From positions 1 through 60,277 of the forward strand of contig JAJZQO010000008.1 of NCBI GenBank assembly GCA_021847575.1: a stretch of 60,277 bases of DNA. The letters run 5' to 3'. The notes under the pieces are model-generated. The model was not told the origin of the DNA and did not search any database. It saw only the letters and a program-made list of their open reading frames with translations. The position numbers were made by a program, and so were the translations under genes. This document shows positions 8,212-16,489 of the stretch, piece after piece (within the stretch, counting starts at the first letter, position 1; each line of letters begins with the position of its first letter). The DNA is from Bacillota bacterium. Its GTDB lineage: Bacteria; Bacillota; Sulfobacillia; JAJZYS01; JAJYTV01.

Positions 8212-9405
8212 GTGACCACTTTTTCGGACGATGTGCGGGAAGCCGCGCGCGTAGAGCGCGTGCGACGGGATCTGCCGGCTCTTGGCCGCGAGGCCTACTT
8301 GAACAATGGCACCTTCGGCCCGCTTCCGCGCCAGAGCTTCGAGGCAATGCGCGAGGTGCTCGATCGCGAATTGGCGGATGGTCGCATCGACCCGCACTAC
8401 GACGAGCGCAATCGGGAGCTCGCCGACCAGACGCGCGACCTCCTGGCACGACGCTTCGGCCTGACAGCCGACGAGGTGGCGCTTACGCCGCGCACCACCG
8501 ACGGACTCAACATCGCGCTCTGGGGTATCGACTGGCGGAGCGGCGACGAGGTCCTGACGACCCGCGACGAGCATCCTGGACTTCTCGTGCCTCTTGCCAC
8601 CCTGGTCAGGCGGGCCGGCGTCCGCGTCACGTATGTCGAGACGCCCGCGGAACCTTCGCGGGACGCCTGGCTTCAGGCGTTCGCAGCCCGGCGGAGCGGC
8701 CGAACGCGGGTCATCGCCTTCTCGCACGTGCTCTGGACGAATGGCGATGTGCTGCCCGTCGACGAACTCGGCGCATGGGCCCGCAAGGAGGGCATCCTCA
8801 GCATCGTCGACGGCGCCCAGGCCGCTGGCGCGCTCACCTGCGACCTGCGCCGCAGCCAACTCGACTTCTACGCCATGCCAGGCCAGAAGTGGCTGTTCGG
8901 TCCGGACGGCACGGGGGTTTTGTACGTCGCCAGGGAACGTATCGAAGAGTGCCTGCCGAGCTTCGTCGGCTATCTCTCGGGCACGTCGGCCAATGCGGCG
9001 GACGGCGGCTTCGAACCTGCGCAGGGGGCGCGGCGCTACGAGATCGGCTCGCTCGCGCGGGTGCAGCTGGCCGGACTTGCGGCAAGCCTCGCATGGCAGG
9101 AGGAACACGACCCCGCGTGGGCGGCCCTGCGCATCTCGGCGCTTGGCACGGAGCTGAGGCAGTCTCTGCAGGAGATCCCCGGCCTCGAACTTCTGACCCG
9201 CAGGCAGGAGCGGGCGTCCGGTCTCGTCAGCTTCCGTGTGGCGGGCCGGGCGGCGGCTGAGGTCTCGGCCGAACTCGGGCAGGCGGGGTTCAGGGTCCGC
9301 CACCTGCCCGCACCCCACGCCTCGGTCCGCGTATCATGCGGCTTCTACACCCTGCGGGAGGAACTCTCCCGCCTGGTGGAAGCCCTTACGAAAATGGCGG
9401 GATAG
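8212..9405 (+). CDS. Aminotransferase class V family protein (isopenicillin-N-epimerase-like)
   Basis: The 397-residue protein is a fold-type I pyridoxal-phosphate enzyme of aminotransferase class V. The N-terminal LNNGTFGPLP (30-39), the PLP-binding Asp200 in SIVDGAQAAG and the Schiff-base Lys226 in AMPGQKWLFGPDGTG are clear. The N-terminal motif and overall length resemble isopenicillin-N-epimerase/cysteine-desulfurase-like members rather than true NifS, because no C-terminal catalytic Cys loop is obvious. The GTG at 8212 follows GGAGG. The gene is divergent from the GRP transporter and convergent with lysC. Reaction and substrate are not predictable. Confidence 0.85.
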   Translation: MTTFSDDVREAARVERVRRDLPALGREAYLNNGTFGPLPRQSFEAMREVLDRELADGRIDPHYDERNRELADQTRDLLARRFGLTADEVALTPRTTDGLNIALWGIDWRSGDEVLTTRDEHPGLLVPLATLVRRAGVRVTYVETPAEPSRDAWLQAFAARRSGRTRVIAFSHVLWTNGDVLPVDELGAWARKEGILSIVDGAQAAGALTCDLRRSQLDFYAMPGQKWLFGPDGTGVLYVARERIEECLPSFVGYLSGTSANAADGGFEPAQGARRYEIGSLARVQLAGLAASLAWQEEHDPAWAALRISALGTELRQSLQEIPGLELLTRRQERASGLVSFRVAGRAAAEVSAELGQAGFRVRHLPAPHASVRVSCGFYTLREELSRLVEALTKMAG

Positions 9406-9439
9406 TGCCCCGCCTCTCACCGGAGCCGCGGCGCCGCGC

Positions 9440-10669
9440 TCACGCGTCGGCCAGCTGGAACGCGCGGTGGAGGGCCCTCAGGCCCAGATCGGCCTCCTCG
9501 CGGCGCACAAGGCAGGAGATCTTGATCTCCGACGTCGCGATGGCGATGATGTTGATTCCCTCGTCGGCGAGCGCCTTGAAGGCCTGGCTGGCGACGCCGG
9601 GCCGCGACAGCATGCCTGCGCCCACGACGGACACCTTCGCGACGTCCGCGTCGCGCGAGACGTGTCCGGCTCCGATCTGCACCACCGCCCTGCGGGCGAT
9701 CTCCTCGGCCTGAGTAGCGTCGTCGTCCGCGATGGTGAAGGCTAGGTCGGTGCGGCCCTCGTGGCTTGGACTCTGCACGATGATGTCCACATTGATGCCG
9801 GCTTCGGCCAGCGCGCCGAAGAGCCTTGCGGCGCTGCCAGGCTGGTCGGGGACCTGCTGGCAGAGGACACGGGCCACCTTCCGGTCCAGGGCGACGCCCG
9901 TCACGGGCTGGCTGCGCTCCGTGCCGGCAAGCGCATGGACCCGCGTGCCGGGCCCGTCGGTGAATGTCGAGCGGGCATGGACCTCGACGCCGTGCTGCCA
10001 GGCGGACTCGACGGCGCGGCCCTGCAGCACCTGGGCGCCCAGCGCCGCCAGCTCCATCATCTCGTCGTAGCCGATCGCCTCGAGGCGTCTGGCGTCCGGC
10101 ACGATGCGGGGGTCGGCGGTATAGACGCCGTCGACGTCCGAATAGATCTCGCAGGTGCCGCCGAGGCTCGCGGCCAGGGCTACCGCCGTGAGGTCGGAAC
10201 CGCCGCGGCCAAGCGTCGTCACGTCGCCCCCCTCGCTCACGCCCTGGAAGCCGGCCACGACGACGACCCGACCCGAGGCCAGGAGGCGCCGGATGCGCTG
10301 TGGGGCGATGCCGTGGATGCGCGCGCGCCGGTGGCTGCGATCGGTGGCGATGCCGGCCTGCCAGCCGGTCAGGGAGACGGCGGGCACGCCCAGGGTGCTG
10401 AGCGTGGCCGCCATCAAGGCGGCGGACTGCTGTTCGCCGGTGGCGAGGAGCATGTCCACCTCGCGTGCCGGCGGCTGCGGCGCGAGCTCGTGCAGACGGT
10501 CGAGGAGATCGTCGGTCGTGTCACCCTGAGCGGACACGACCGCGACCACGGCGTCGCCCTGCCGATGGCGCTCGGCGATGCGTTCTGCCACGAGACGGAT
10601 GCGCTCCGCCGTCGCGAGCGAGGAGCCGCCGAACTTGAGCACGACGGGAACCCCGAGATCTTGTGCCAT
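9440..10669 (-). CDS. lysC: Aspartate kinase
   Basis: The 409-residue protein phosphorylates L-aspartate, the first step to lysine, threonine, methionine and diaminopimelate. The kinase domain opens with VLKFGGSSLA (10-19) and contains GFQGVSEGGDVTTLGRGGSD. Two C-terminal ACT domains (PDQPGSAARLFGALAEAGIN and the GINIIAIATSEIKISCLV end) provide allosteric control, as in lysine- or lysine/threonine-regulated enzymes. The ATG at 10669 with GGGAGG upstream is preferred over a TTG at 10693. A strong promoter lies directly upstream. The next gene, aspA, also acts on aspartate and is co-oriented but has its own promoter and terminator. Confidence 0.95.
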   Translation of the reverse strand: MAQDLGVPVVLKFGGSSLATAERIRLVAERIAERHRQGDAVVAVVSAQGDTTDDLLDRLHELAPQPPAREVDMLLATGEQQSAALMAATLSTLGVPAVSLTGWQAGIATDRSHRRARIHGIAPQRIRRLLASGRVVVVAGFQGVSEGGDVTTLGRGGSDLTAVALAASLGGTCEIYSDVDGVYTADPRIVPDARRLEAIGYDEMMELAALGAQVLQGRAVESAWQHGVEVHARSTFTDGPGTRVHALAGTERSQPVTGVALDRKVARVLCQQVPDQPGSAARLFGALAEAGINVDIIVQSPSHEGRTDLAFTIADDDATQAEEIARRAVVQIGAGHVSRDADVAKVSVVGAGMLSRPGVASQAFKALADEGINIIAIATSEIKISCLVRREEADLGLRALHRAFQLADA

Positions 10670-10704
10670 CGACGGCGCCTCCCTGGGCAGCAATATTGCG
10701 CCGA

Positions 10705-10733
10705 ATCGTAAAGCAGGTTGTGGTCCCTGTCAA
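10705..10733 (-). promoter_or_regulatory. Sigma-A-type promoter of lysC
   Basis: On the minus strand TTGACA (10728-10733) and TACGAT (10705-10710) are separated by 17 bp. The predicted start near 10698 gives a short leader of about 30 nt, so no lysine riboswitch fits here. Confidence 0.7.
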
Positions 10734-10764
10734 CGAGCGATCGGCCCAACCGGGCGGCTCATGC

Positions 10765-10799
10765 AAAAAGGGGCGCCCGCGCCGTGTGGCGGGCGTCCC
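10765..10799 (-). terminator. Rho-independent terminator of aspA
   Basis: On the minus strand an 11-bp GC-rich stem (10789-10799 with 10770-10780, one mismatch) is followed by TTTTT (10769-10765), 11 nt after the aspA stop codon. Confidence 0.85.
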
Positions 10800-10809
10800 G
10801 GGGCGGACA

Positions 10810-12198
10810 TCAGCCCGCGACCCCCGGCTCGGTCATCGTGCGCAGGTCGAGGATGCGGTCGGCCTGTTCCGCGGGCAGGAGCCCCTGCTCGACCACCAGA
10901 TCGCGCACCGTGCGGCCCGTCCGGTTGGCCTCCTGCTGCAGTTCCGCCGCCTTGGCGTAGCCGACGTAGGGAGCTACGGCGGTGGCGAGGGCGCCCGAGC
11001 CCTCGAGCAGGCGCAGGCTGCGCTCGGCGTCGACGGTGATGCCGGCGACGCAGCGCGTCTCGAAGACCTCGCAGGCGTTGCCCAGGATGATCAGAGACTC
11101 GACGAGCCTGTCCGCGACCACAGGCATCATGACGTTCAGCTCGAGCTGGCCGTACTGCGCCGCGGTGGCGATGGTCGCATGGGCGCCGATCACGTCCAGC
11201 GCGACCATGTTGACCATCTCGGGGATCGACGGGTTGACCTTGCCCGGCATGATCGACGAGCCGGGCTGCACCGCCGGCAGCTGCAGCTCGCCGAAGCCGG
11301 CGTGCGGGCCGGACGACAGGAGCCTGAGGTCCGATGCGATGCGCGAGAGCTCGATGGCGAGCACCTGCAGGCCGGACGCAAAGAAGACGAAATCGCCCAT
11401 GCTCTGCGTGATGCGGAAGCGGTTGCGCGGCGGGCGGAACGGCAGGCCAAGAGTCTGGCCAAGCACCTCGGCGGCCTTCTCGGGATAGCCGGGCTCGGCG
11501 TTCAGACCGGTGCCGTTGGCTGTCGCTCCCATGTTCAGCTCGTAGATGTATGCAATCGCCGTGTCCGTCTGCGCGACGGCCTGGCGGATCGAGTCGGCGT
11601 AGCCGGAGAACTCCTGGCCGTAGCGGATGGGCACCGCGTCCTGCAAGTGCGTGCGACCGGTCTTGAGGATGCCGTCCGTACGGCGCGCGAGTTCCGCAAA
11701 GCCGTCCGCGAGGCCGAGCGCCTTGACCCTGGTGCCGCGCCAGAGGAGGGCGACGGCTACGCGCATGATGGTGGGGAACATGTCGTTCGTCGACTGTCCC
11801 ATGTTCACGTCGTCGTGGGCGGAGACGCTGTGGTCGCCGGGTGAGCCGCCGAGGTGGACGCCGGCGAGGTTCGCCAGCACCTCGTTCATGTTCATGTTGA
11901 AGGAGGTGCCGGCTCCCGCCTGGTAGACGTCGACGATGAACTGGTCCAGGTGGCGCCCGGCGATGACCTCGTCGGCGGCCCAGACGATCGCGTCGACCTT
12001 CTCGGGCGCGAGCCGCCCGGTCTGGCCGTGGGCGATGGCCGCGGCCCGCTTGACGTGCGCGGCGGCGGCCAGGAACGCGGGCCTCGGCAGGCGGCCGCTG
12101 ATGGGGAAATTGTCGTGCGAGCGCTGCGCATGGGCGCCCCAGAGCGCACCAGCCGGAAGCGCGACATCACCGAGGGCGTCGCGTTCGATACGAGACAT
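10810..12198 (-). CDS. aspA: Aspartate ammonia-lyase
   Basis: The 462-residue product belongs to the fumarase/aspartase superfamily and should deaminate L-aspartate to fumarate and ammonia as a cytosolic tetramer. The signature loop GSSIMPGKVNP lies around residues 311-322. Aspartase-type motifs GRTHLQDAVPIRYGQEF and GTGLNAEPGY favour aspartase over fumarase C. The start at 12198 (ATG) follows AAGGAG. An extended -10 promoter precedes it and a good terminator ends it, so it is probably monocistronic. Fumarase activity is the main alternative but less likely. Confidence 0.9.
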   Translation of the reverse strand: MSRIERDALGDVALPAGALWGAHAQRSHDNFPISGRLPRPAFLAAAAHVKRAAAIAHGQTGRLAPEKVDAIVWAADEVIAGRHLDQFIVDVYQAGAGTSFNMNMNEVLANLAGVHLGGSPGDHSVSAHDDVNMGQSTNDMFPTIMRVAVALLWRGTRVKALGLADGFAELARRTDGILKTGRTHLQDAVPIRYGQEFSGYADSIRQAVAQTDTAIAYIYELNMGATANGTGLNAEPGYPEKAAEVLGQTLGLPFRPPRNRFRITQSMGDFVFFASGLQVLAIELSRIASDLRLLSSGPHAGFGELQLPAVQPGSSIMPGKVNPSIPEMVNMVALDVIGAHATIATAAQYGQLELNVMMPVVADRLVESLIILGNACEVFETRCVAGITVDAERSLRLLEGSGALATAVAPYVGYAKAAELQQEANRTGRTVRDLVVEQGLLPAEQADRILDLRTMTEPGVAG

Positions 12199-12246
12199 AT
12201 CGACACTCCTTATCAGGGCTCAGGCATGGTGCGAGGGGTCGGCAAA

Positions 12247-12255
12247 ATTATAGCA
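12247..12255 (-). promoter_or_regulatory. Extended -10 promoter of aspA
   Basis: On the minus strand TGCTATAAT is a perfect extended -10 element (12247-12255). The predicted start near 12240 leaves about 40 nt of leader. Confidence 0.55.
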
Positions 12256-12372
12256 GAGGTCCGCGCGGCGCCACGGGTCGTGCAGAAGGGGGGACGATCC
12301 CTGGCGCAGAAAGGGCTTGCGGGGGGAAACCGAAAGGGGGAAGACGGGACGGCGTGCGCCGTTCCGCGAGCT

Positions 12373-13299
12373 TTGCAGATCCTCGTCTACGCCCAGGAGG
12401 CCCGAAGCTACATCGAGGCTCTGCGCGAGGCGGCGCCCGAGGCGGATGTCTTCGGCGTCAGCAGCCTCGCAGAGGCGGAGCCGTTTCTTGAGGGGACAGA
12501 AGTGCTGTTCGCCTGGGGCATGCCGCCTGCGATCATCGCGCGGATGCCGCGGCTGCGCTGGATCCAGTGGCTTGGCGCGGGTGTCGATCTGGTCGTGCGG
12601 GAATTGCCCCCGGACGTCATCCTGACGCGCGTTGTCGGGGCGTTCTCCACCGTCATGGCGGAACACGTCTTCGCCTATCTGCTCGCCTTGCGCCGCGGCG
12701 TCTTCGCGATGCGCGCCCTGCAGCGCGAGCACGCCTGGCGCAGGATTACGGGCCTTTCGTTGCGTGGCAGGCGTCTCGGCGTTGCCGGGCTCGGCTCGAT
12801 CGGCGCTGAGGTGGCCCGGCTCGGCCGCGCCTTCGGCATGGAGATCTGGGGACTGAGCCGGACGCCGCGCGGCGAGGAGCTCTGCGACCGCCACTTCCTG
12901 CCGTCCCAGATGGGCGAGTTCGCCGCCGGCGTCGACTGCCTCGTGCTCGTGCTGCCCGCCACCCAGGAGACGCAGGGCATCGTCGACCGCGAGGTGCTGC
13001 GGGGCATGCGTGACGACGCGATCCTGATCAATGTCGGGCGCGGCAGCGCGATCGTCGAGCGGGACCTCGTCGAGGCCCTGCGCGACGGCCGCCCGGCCAT
13101 GGCTCAGCTCGACGTGTTCGAAGTGGAGCCCCTGCCGCCCGAGAGCCCGCTCTGGGATCTCGAGAACTGCTACATTTCCGCCCACTGCTCAGGACCGAGC
13201 GAGCCCCGCCTCGTGCGCACGTTCGCTGCAGCCAACCTGCAGCGCTATCTGTCCGGGCAACCCCTTGTCGGGGTTGTCGACCCGAGGCTCGGCTACTAG
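12373..13299 (+). CDS. D-isomer-specific 2-hydroxyacid dehydrogenase (GhrA-like)
   Basis: A second member of the D-2-hydroxyacid dehydrogenase family, of the GhrA-like type with a short N-terminal domain. It contains WIQWLGAGVDLVV, the Rossmann motif VAGLGSIGAEV, the catalytic Arg in INVGRGSAIVE, the Glu in VEPLPPESPLW and a late His in YISAHCSGPS. It probably reduces 2-keto acids with NAD(P)H. The start is uncertain: the frame stays open upstream, but family similarity begins at QILVYAQEARSY, so TTG 12373 (308 residues) is chosen although its ribosome binding site is weak. A CTG at 12301 behind AAGGGGGGA is an alternative. It is divergent from aspA. Confidence 0.8.
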   Translation: MQILVYAQEARSYIEALREAAPEADVFGVSSLAEAEPFLEGTEVLFAWGMPPAIIARMPRLRWIQWLGAGVDLVVRELPPDVILTRVVGAFSTVMAEHVFAYLLALRRGVFAMRALQREHAWRRITGLSLRGRRLGVAGLGSIGAEVARLGRAFGMEIWGLSRTPRGEELCDRHFLPSQMGEFAAGVDCLVLVLPATQETQGIVDREVLRGMRDDAILINVGRGSAIVERDLVEALRDGRPAMAQLDVFEVEPLPPESPLWDLENCYISAHCSGPSEPRLVRTFAAANLQRYLSGQPLVGVVDPRLGY

Positions 13300-13676
13300 C
13301 CTGCCGCGCGGGGCGAGCCGGTCGCTCTTGCGCGCGTCCGTGTCGCAACGTCGTCCCCTGGGACCGCTCCTGCAGCAGGCCCGCCGGCAAGGCTCCGGCC
13401 CATGCAGACCGCGGTCGCGTGACAGGATCCGCGCGCTGGACCTAGGCGCAAACAGGTGGGCGTTCGATGAGATCGCGACGCGCACGCCGGACAGTCGTTG
13501 ACGCGGGGCGCCTGCGCCCTGAAGCTTTACGGGGCGTGTGGCGCGTCCGCAGGGCCGATGGGGCGCCTGGCGCCCTGACGAGACAGGACGCCAGGTGTCC
13601 ATGCATAAGGAAGACGCGCAGCGGCGGGCTGGCGTCCAAGCTTGGGGGGCATCGGTTGGCTACAGAGGAGCGCAAC
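13300..13676. other. Intergenic region upstream of cysH with repeated hairpins
   Basis: About 377 bp without a credible gene. Two similar GC-rich inverted repeats occur, GGGCGCCTGCGCCC (13506-13519) and GGGCGCCTGGCGCCC (13561-13575), both followed by CTGA or TGA. They may structure the cysH leader or terminate upstream transcription. No SAM-riboswitch or T-box signature is recognisable. Confidence 0.4.
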
Positions 13677-14381
13677 GTGTCGCAAGTGCAGCGCGAGGCC
13701 GCGCTGAAAGAAGAACTTGAGACCGTCCTGGGCCAGTGTCTCGAGCGCTATAGGCGCATCGCGTTCACCTGCAGCTTCGGCGGCACCAGCATCGTCATCG
13801 CCCATGCCATTGCGATGTCGGACATGGACATTCCGGTCTATTTCCTCGATACGGGCCTTCTCTTTGCCGAAACGCTGGCAGCGCGGCGCAGGTTCGAACA
13901 GCGTTTCGGCCTGCGCGTCATCGATGTCGGGCCCGCGCTCAGCTTGTCGCAGCAGGCGGAACGCCACGGCGGCGAGCTCTGGTTGCGCGATCCGGACCTC
14001 TGCTGCGCCCTGCGCAAGGTTGAGCCGATGCAAAGGCTGCTTGGCGGGGTGGACGCCTGGATCACGGGCCTTAGGCGCGATCAGTCGTTGACGCGCGGCC
14101 AGGTGGAGGCATTTGAGCACCATGAGCTCGAGGACGGGCGCACCATCGCGAAGGTGAACCCGATGGCCCATTGGACGAGGCAGGACGCCTGGCAGTACAT
14201 CCAGGCGCACGACCTGCCATACAACATCCTCCTGGACCAGGGCTACAGGAGCATCGGCTGCAGGACCTGCACGGGCCCCGTGGCGACGGAGGACGACGAG
14301 CGGGCAGGGCGCTGGGCCGGCCGCGCAAAGACGGAGTGCGGCCTGCACACCTTCACGCGCAGGCTGCCCGAGGGCGGCTGA
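13677..14381 (+). CDS. cysH: Adenylyl-sulfate/phosphoadenylyl-sulfate reductase
   Basis: The 234-residue protein is an assimilatory APS/PAPS reductase, which reduces activated sulfate to sulfite using thioredoxin. It carries the PP-loop-like FTCSFGGTSIVIAHA, the LDTGLLFAET motif, and the four cysteines typical of the [4Fe-4S] form: a CC pair in DLCCALRKV and CxxC in GCRTCTGP. The C-terminal catalytic cysteine is in KTECGLH. Presence of the cluster cysteines suggests APS rather than PAPS as substrate. The GTG at 13677 follows AGAGGAG. No other sulfate-assimilation gene is adjacent. Confidence 0.93.
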   Translation: MSQVQREAALKEELETVLGQCLERYRRIAFTCSFGGTSIVIAHAIAMSDMDIPVYFLDTGLLFAETLAARRRFEQRFGLRVIDVGPALSLSQQAERHGGELWLRDPDLCCALRKVEPMQRLLGGVDAWITGLRRDQSLTRGQVEAFEHHELEDGRTIAKVNPMAHWTRQDAWQYIQAHDLPYNILLDQGYRSIGCRTCTGPVATEDDERAGRWAGRAKTECGLHTFTRRLPEGG

Positions 14382-14396
14382 GTGCGGAGGCCGCCG

Positions 14397-14987
14397 TCAG
14401 ATGGCGGCGGCCTGCCTCAGGAAGCCCCGCAACGCGTGCAGCATGCGAGCGGTCGCGCCCCAGATCTTGTGCCCCTGCCAGGGATAGTAGGGCAGGTGGA
14501 CAGAGCCGCCCATGCTGTGCGGCACGTCCTCCCACGCCTCGAGCGGCCAGAGATCGTCAAGGGCCGGCTCGAGCAGCGCCGCCACCTCCCCTTGGCCCGG
14601 CAGAAACTCCGGGGGCACCAGCAGGTGGCCGACGCAAGGCGCCACGGCGAAGCCGGAAACCGGAATGTAGACGGGCGGCAGGAAGCCAAGCCGCCTCGGC
14701 GAGCCGAGCAGGCCGACCTCCTCGCGCGCCTCGCGCAGGGCGGTCGACCAGTAGTCGAGGTCGGTGGGATCGCAGCTGCCGCCGGGAAACGAGATCTGCC
14801 CCTTGTGATGGGCAAGATCCTCTGTCCTCTGGGTGAGCGTCACGTACAGCCTGCCATGGCGATGGTAGAGCAGAATGAGCACCGCGGCAGGCCGGCCCGG
14901 CGGCAGCGCGATCTCTTGCGGCAGGCAGCGCTGCAGGCGCTCGATCTCGTCATCGCGGGGGCTGCCCGGTCGCGCGGTGGGTTGCAG
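14397..14987 (-). CDS. Nudix hydrolase, CoA pyrophosphatase type, with a probable CTG start
   Basis: The 196-residue product resembles the NudL/YeaB CoA pyrophosphatases, which cleave CoA and its esters to 3',5'-ADP and phosphopantetheine. A UPF0035-like motif LTQRTEDLAHHKGQISFPGG precedes the Nudix box GG...TALREAREEVGL. In this frame there is no ATG, GTG or TTG between the stop-free upstream region and the conserved core. A perfect AGGAGG lies 8 nt before a CTG at 14987, and this start gives a normal family length. The initiation codon is therefore probably CTG. The gene is convergent with cysH and divergent from the HAD gene. Confidence 0.85.
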   Translation of the reverse strand: MQPTARPGSPRDDEIERLQRCLPQEIALPPGRPAAVLILLYHRHGRLYVTLTQRTEDLAHHKGQISFPGGSCDPTDLDYWSTALREAREEVGLLGSPRRLGFLPPVYIPVSGFAVAPCVGHLLVPPEFLPGQGEVAALLEPALDDLWPLEAWEDVPHSMGGSVHLPYYPWQGHKIWGATARMLHALRGFLRQAAAI

Positions 14988-15063
14988 AGAGACCGCCTCC
15001 TGTGCAAGAGTTGGGCAATAAACATGCGGCCTCCTGCCGGCGGGCGGGAGGCGCTGCGGGGAG

Positions 15064-15720
15064 GTGCGCCAGGTGTTCGTGCTCTTCGATCTGGACGGAA
15101 CCCTCCTCGATTCCGGACCGGCGCACCGGCGGGCTGCGGAGAGCGCTTTCCGCCAGATGGGGATCACCGCGGACGGGGAGGGCCTGATGCGCTTCCTCGT
15201 GGCGCACGATGCGGCGTCCGCCGGCATGCGGCCCGATCTCTACCTTGAAATCTGGCGGCGCATGCAGCCGCTCTACCGCATGGAGCAGGAGAGCATCCTC
15301 GCCTTTCCCGGGATCGGTGAGGCGCTCGAGCAACTGCCGTCGCTCGGCATCGGCGCCGGTGTCGTCACGTCGAAGCGGCGCTGGGCGGTTGAGCGCGAGC
15401 TCGAGCGCCTGGGCTGGCGGGATCGCTTCGCCTGTGTCGTCTGCCGCGAGGACACGCGCCGCCACAAGCCGAGTCCCGAGCCCATCCTGCGCGCCATGGA
15501 CCAGCTCGGCCAAGGGGCGGCCGCCTATGTCGGCGACGCGCCAAGCGACGTGCTGGCGGCGAAAGCCGCTGGTCTCTCCGCCGTGGGGGCCGCATGGGGC
15601 TGGACCGGCGGCGCGGCGCTGCAGGCGGCGGGTGCCGACTGGGTGCTCGACTCCCCGTCCGGCCTCCTGCCATGGCTGCAGGGACTGGGCGGGCCGGATC
15701 TGCGGCGGGCAGAGGCCTAG
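15064..15720 (+). CDS. HAD-family phosphatase (PpaX/phosphoglycolate phosphatase-like)
   Basis: The 218-residue protein is a haloacid-dehalogenase superfamily phosphatase with a C1 cap. Motif I is FDLDGTLLDS (Asp9 nucleophile, Asp11), motif II is the Thr in VVTSKRRW, motif III the Lys in RRHKPSPEP, and motif IV AYVGDAPSDV. The overall pattern fits PpaX pyrophosphatase or phosphoglycolate phosphatase (Gph). The GTG at 15064 follows CGGGGAG. Its stop codon overlaps that of the convergent SDR gene within a shared CTAG. The substrate is unproven. Confidence 0.85.
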   Translation: MRQVFVLFDLDGTLLDSGPAHRRAAESAFRQMGITADGEGLMRFLVAHDAASAGMRPDLYLEIWRRMQPLYRMEQESILAFPGIGEALEQLPSLGIGAGVVTSKRRWAVERELERLGWRDRFACVVCREDTRRHKPSPEPILRAMDQLGQGAAAYVGDAPSDVLAAKAAGLSAVGAAWGWTGGAALQAAGADWVLDSPSGLLPWLQGLGGPDLRRAEA

Positions 15721-16397
15721 AGACCGGCGCGCACCGGGATCAGGGCCCCTTGCAGGTCCAGCGCCGCCGGTTCGGCGAGCGAAAGCGCGAGCTCCGCGAG
15801 ACGCACCGGCGAGACCCACTGCGCGGGATCGCGCTGTGGCATGGCGCGCCTGTTTTCCGCGCCGTCGATCACCGACGGCAGAAGGGCGTTGACCGTCGCG
15901 CCGGAACCCTGCAGCTCGCGACCCGCCGACCGCACCATACTATGGAGGGCAGACTTGGACGCCGCGTAGGCGGCTTGTCCGGAGCGGGGTTCCTCCGCGG
16001 CGAGGGCGCCGATCAGCACAGCGTGGCCGCGTGCGTTGCGCAGCGGGCCCAGCAGGCCCTTGAGCACGTAGAAGGGCAGGCCCGCGTTCGTCCACATGAG
16101 GCGCTCGAACGTTTCTGCCTCGGTGTCCTCGATCGCCGTGCCGCCTGCGTAGGCGCCGCTCGCGACGAAGAGGGCGTCGACGGCGCCCAGAGCCGCGGCC
16201 GCGCAGGCGGCGAGCACGGCCTGTGGGCTGTCGAGCGGCGAAAGGACGACCTCGCAGCCGGAGGGAATGACGGAGTAGGGCCGGCGCACCACCGCCACGA
16301 TCGACGCACCTCTCCGGCGCAGCCCGTCGCAGATCGCCTGCCCGACACCGCCCTGCGCGCCGACGACGATCGCCCTGCGCGTGCCCCAACTGTCCAC
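15717..16397 (-). CDS. Short-chain dehydrogenase/reductase
   Basis: The 226-residue protein has the classical SDR layout: nucleotide-binding AIVVGAQGGVGQAI near the N-terminus, an ASGAY motif in the position of NNAG, a catalytic YAASK with an upstream Ser-poor strand HAVLIGALAAEEP, and a proline-containing ATVNALLPSVID after it. It should be an NAD(P)-dependent oxidoreductase; the substrate is unknown. The usual active-site Ser before Tyr is not obvious (Ala/Leu-rich segment), which is a little unusual. The GTG at 16397 follows AGGGGAGG by 8 nt. It is divergent from murI. Confidence 0.82.
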   Translation of the reverse strand: MDSWGTRRAIVVGAQGGVGQAICDGLRRRGASIVAVVRRPYSVIPSGCEVVLSPLDSPQAVLAACAAAALGAVDALFVASGAYAGGTAIEDTEAETFERLMWTNAGLPFYVLKGLLGPLRNARGHAVLIGALAAEEPRSGQAAYAASKSALHSMVRSAGRELQGSGATVNALLPSVIDGAENRRAMPQRDPAQWVSPVRLAELALSLAEPAALDLQGALIPVRAGL

Positions 16398-16489
16398 TTC
16401 GCGCACCTCCCCTGTTCGATCGCGACCCACACCGCCCCGTTCGCCTGTCTTGCCTGTGCTCCTGCCCGAAGACGCGAGGAGGTCTGCAG

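Noticed and set aside
10670-10704. Lysine riboswitch in front of lysC
   Set aside because: The predicted leader is only about 30 nt, far too short for an L-box.
12301-12372. CTG 12301 as start of the GhrA-like dehydrogenase
   Set aside because: It has a good ribosome binding site but adds 24 residues unlike the family; TTG 12373 matches the family N-terminus better. Not decidable from sequence alone.
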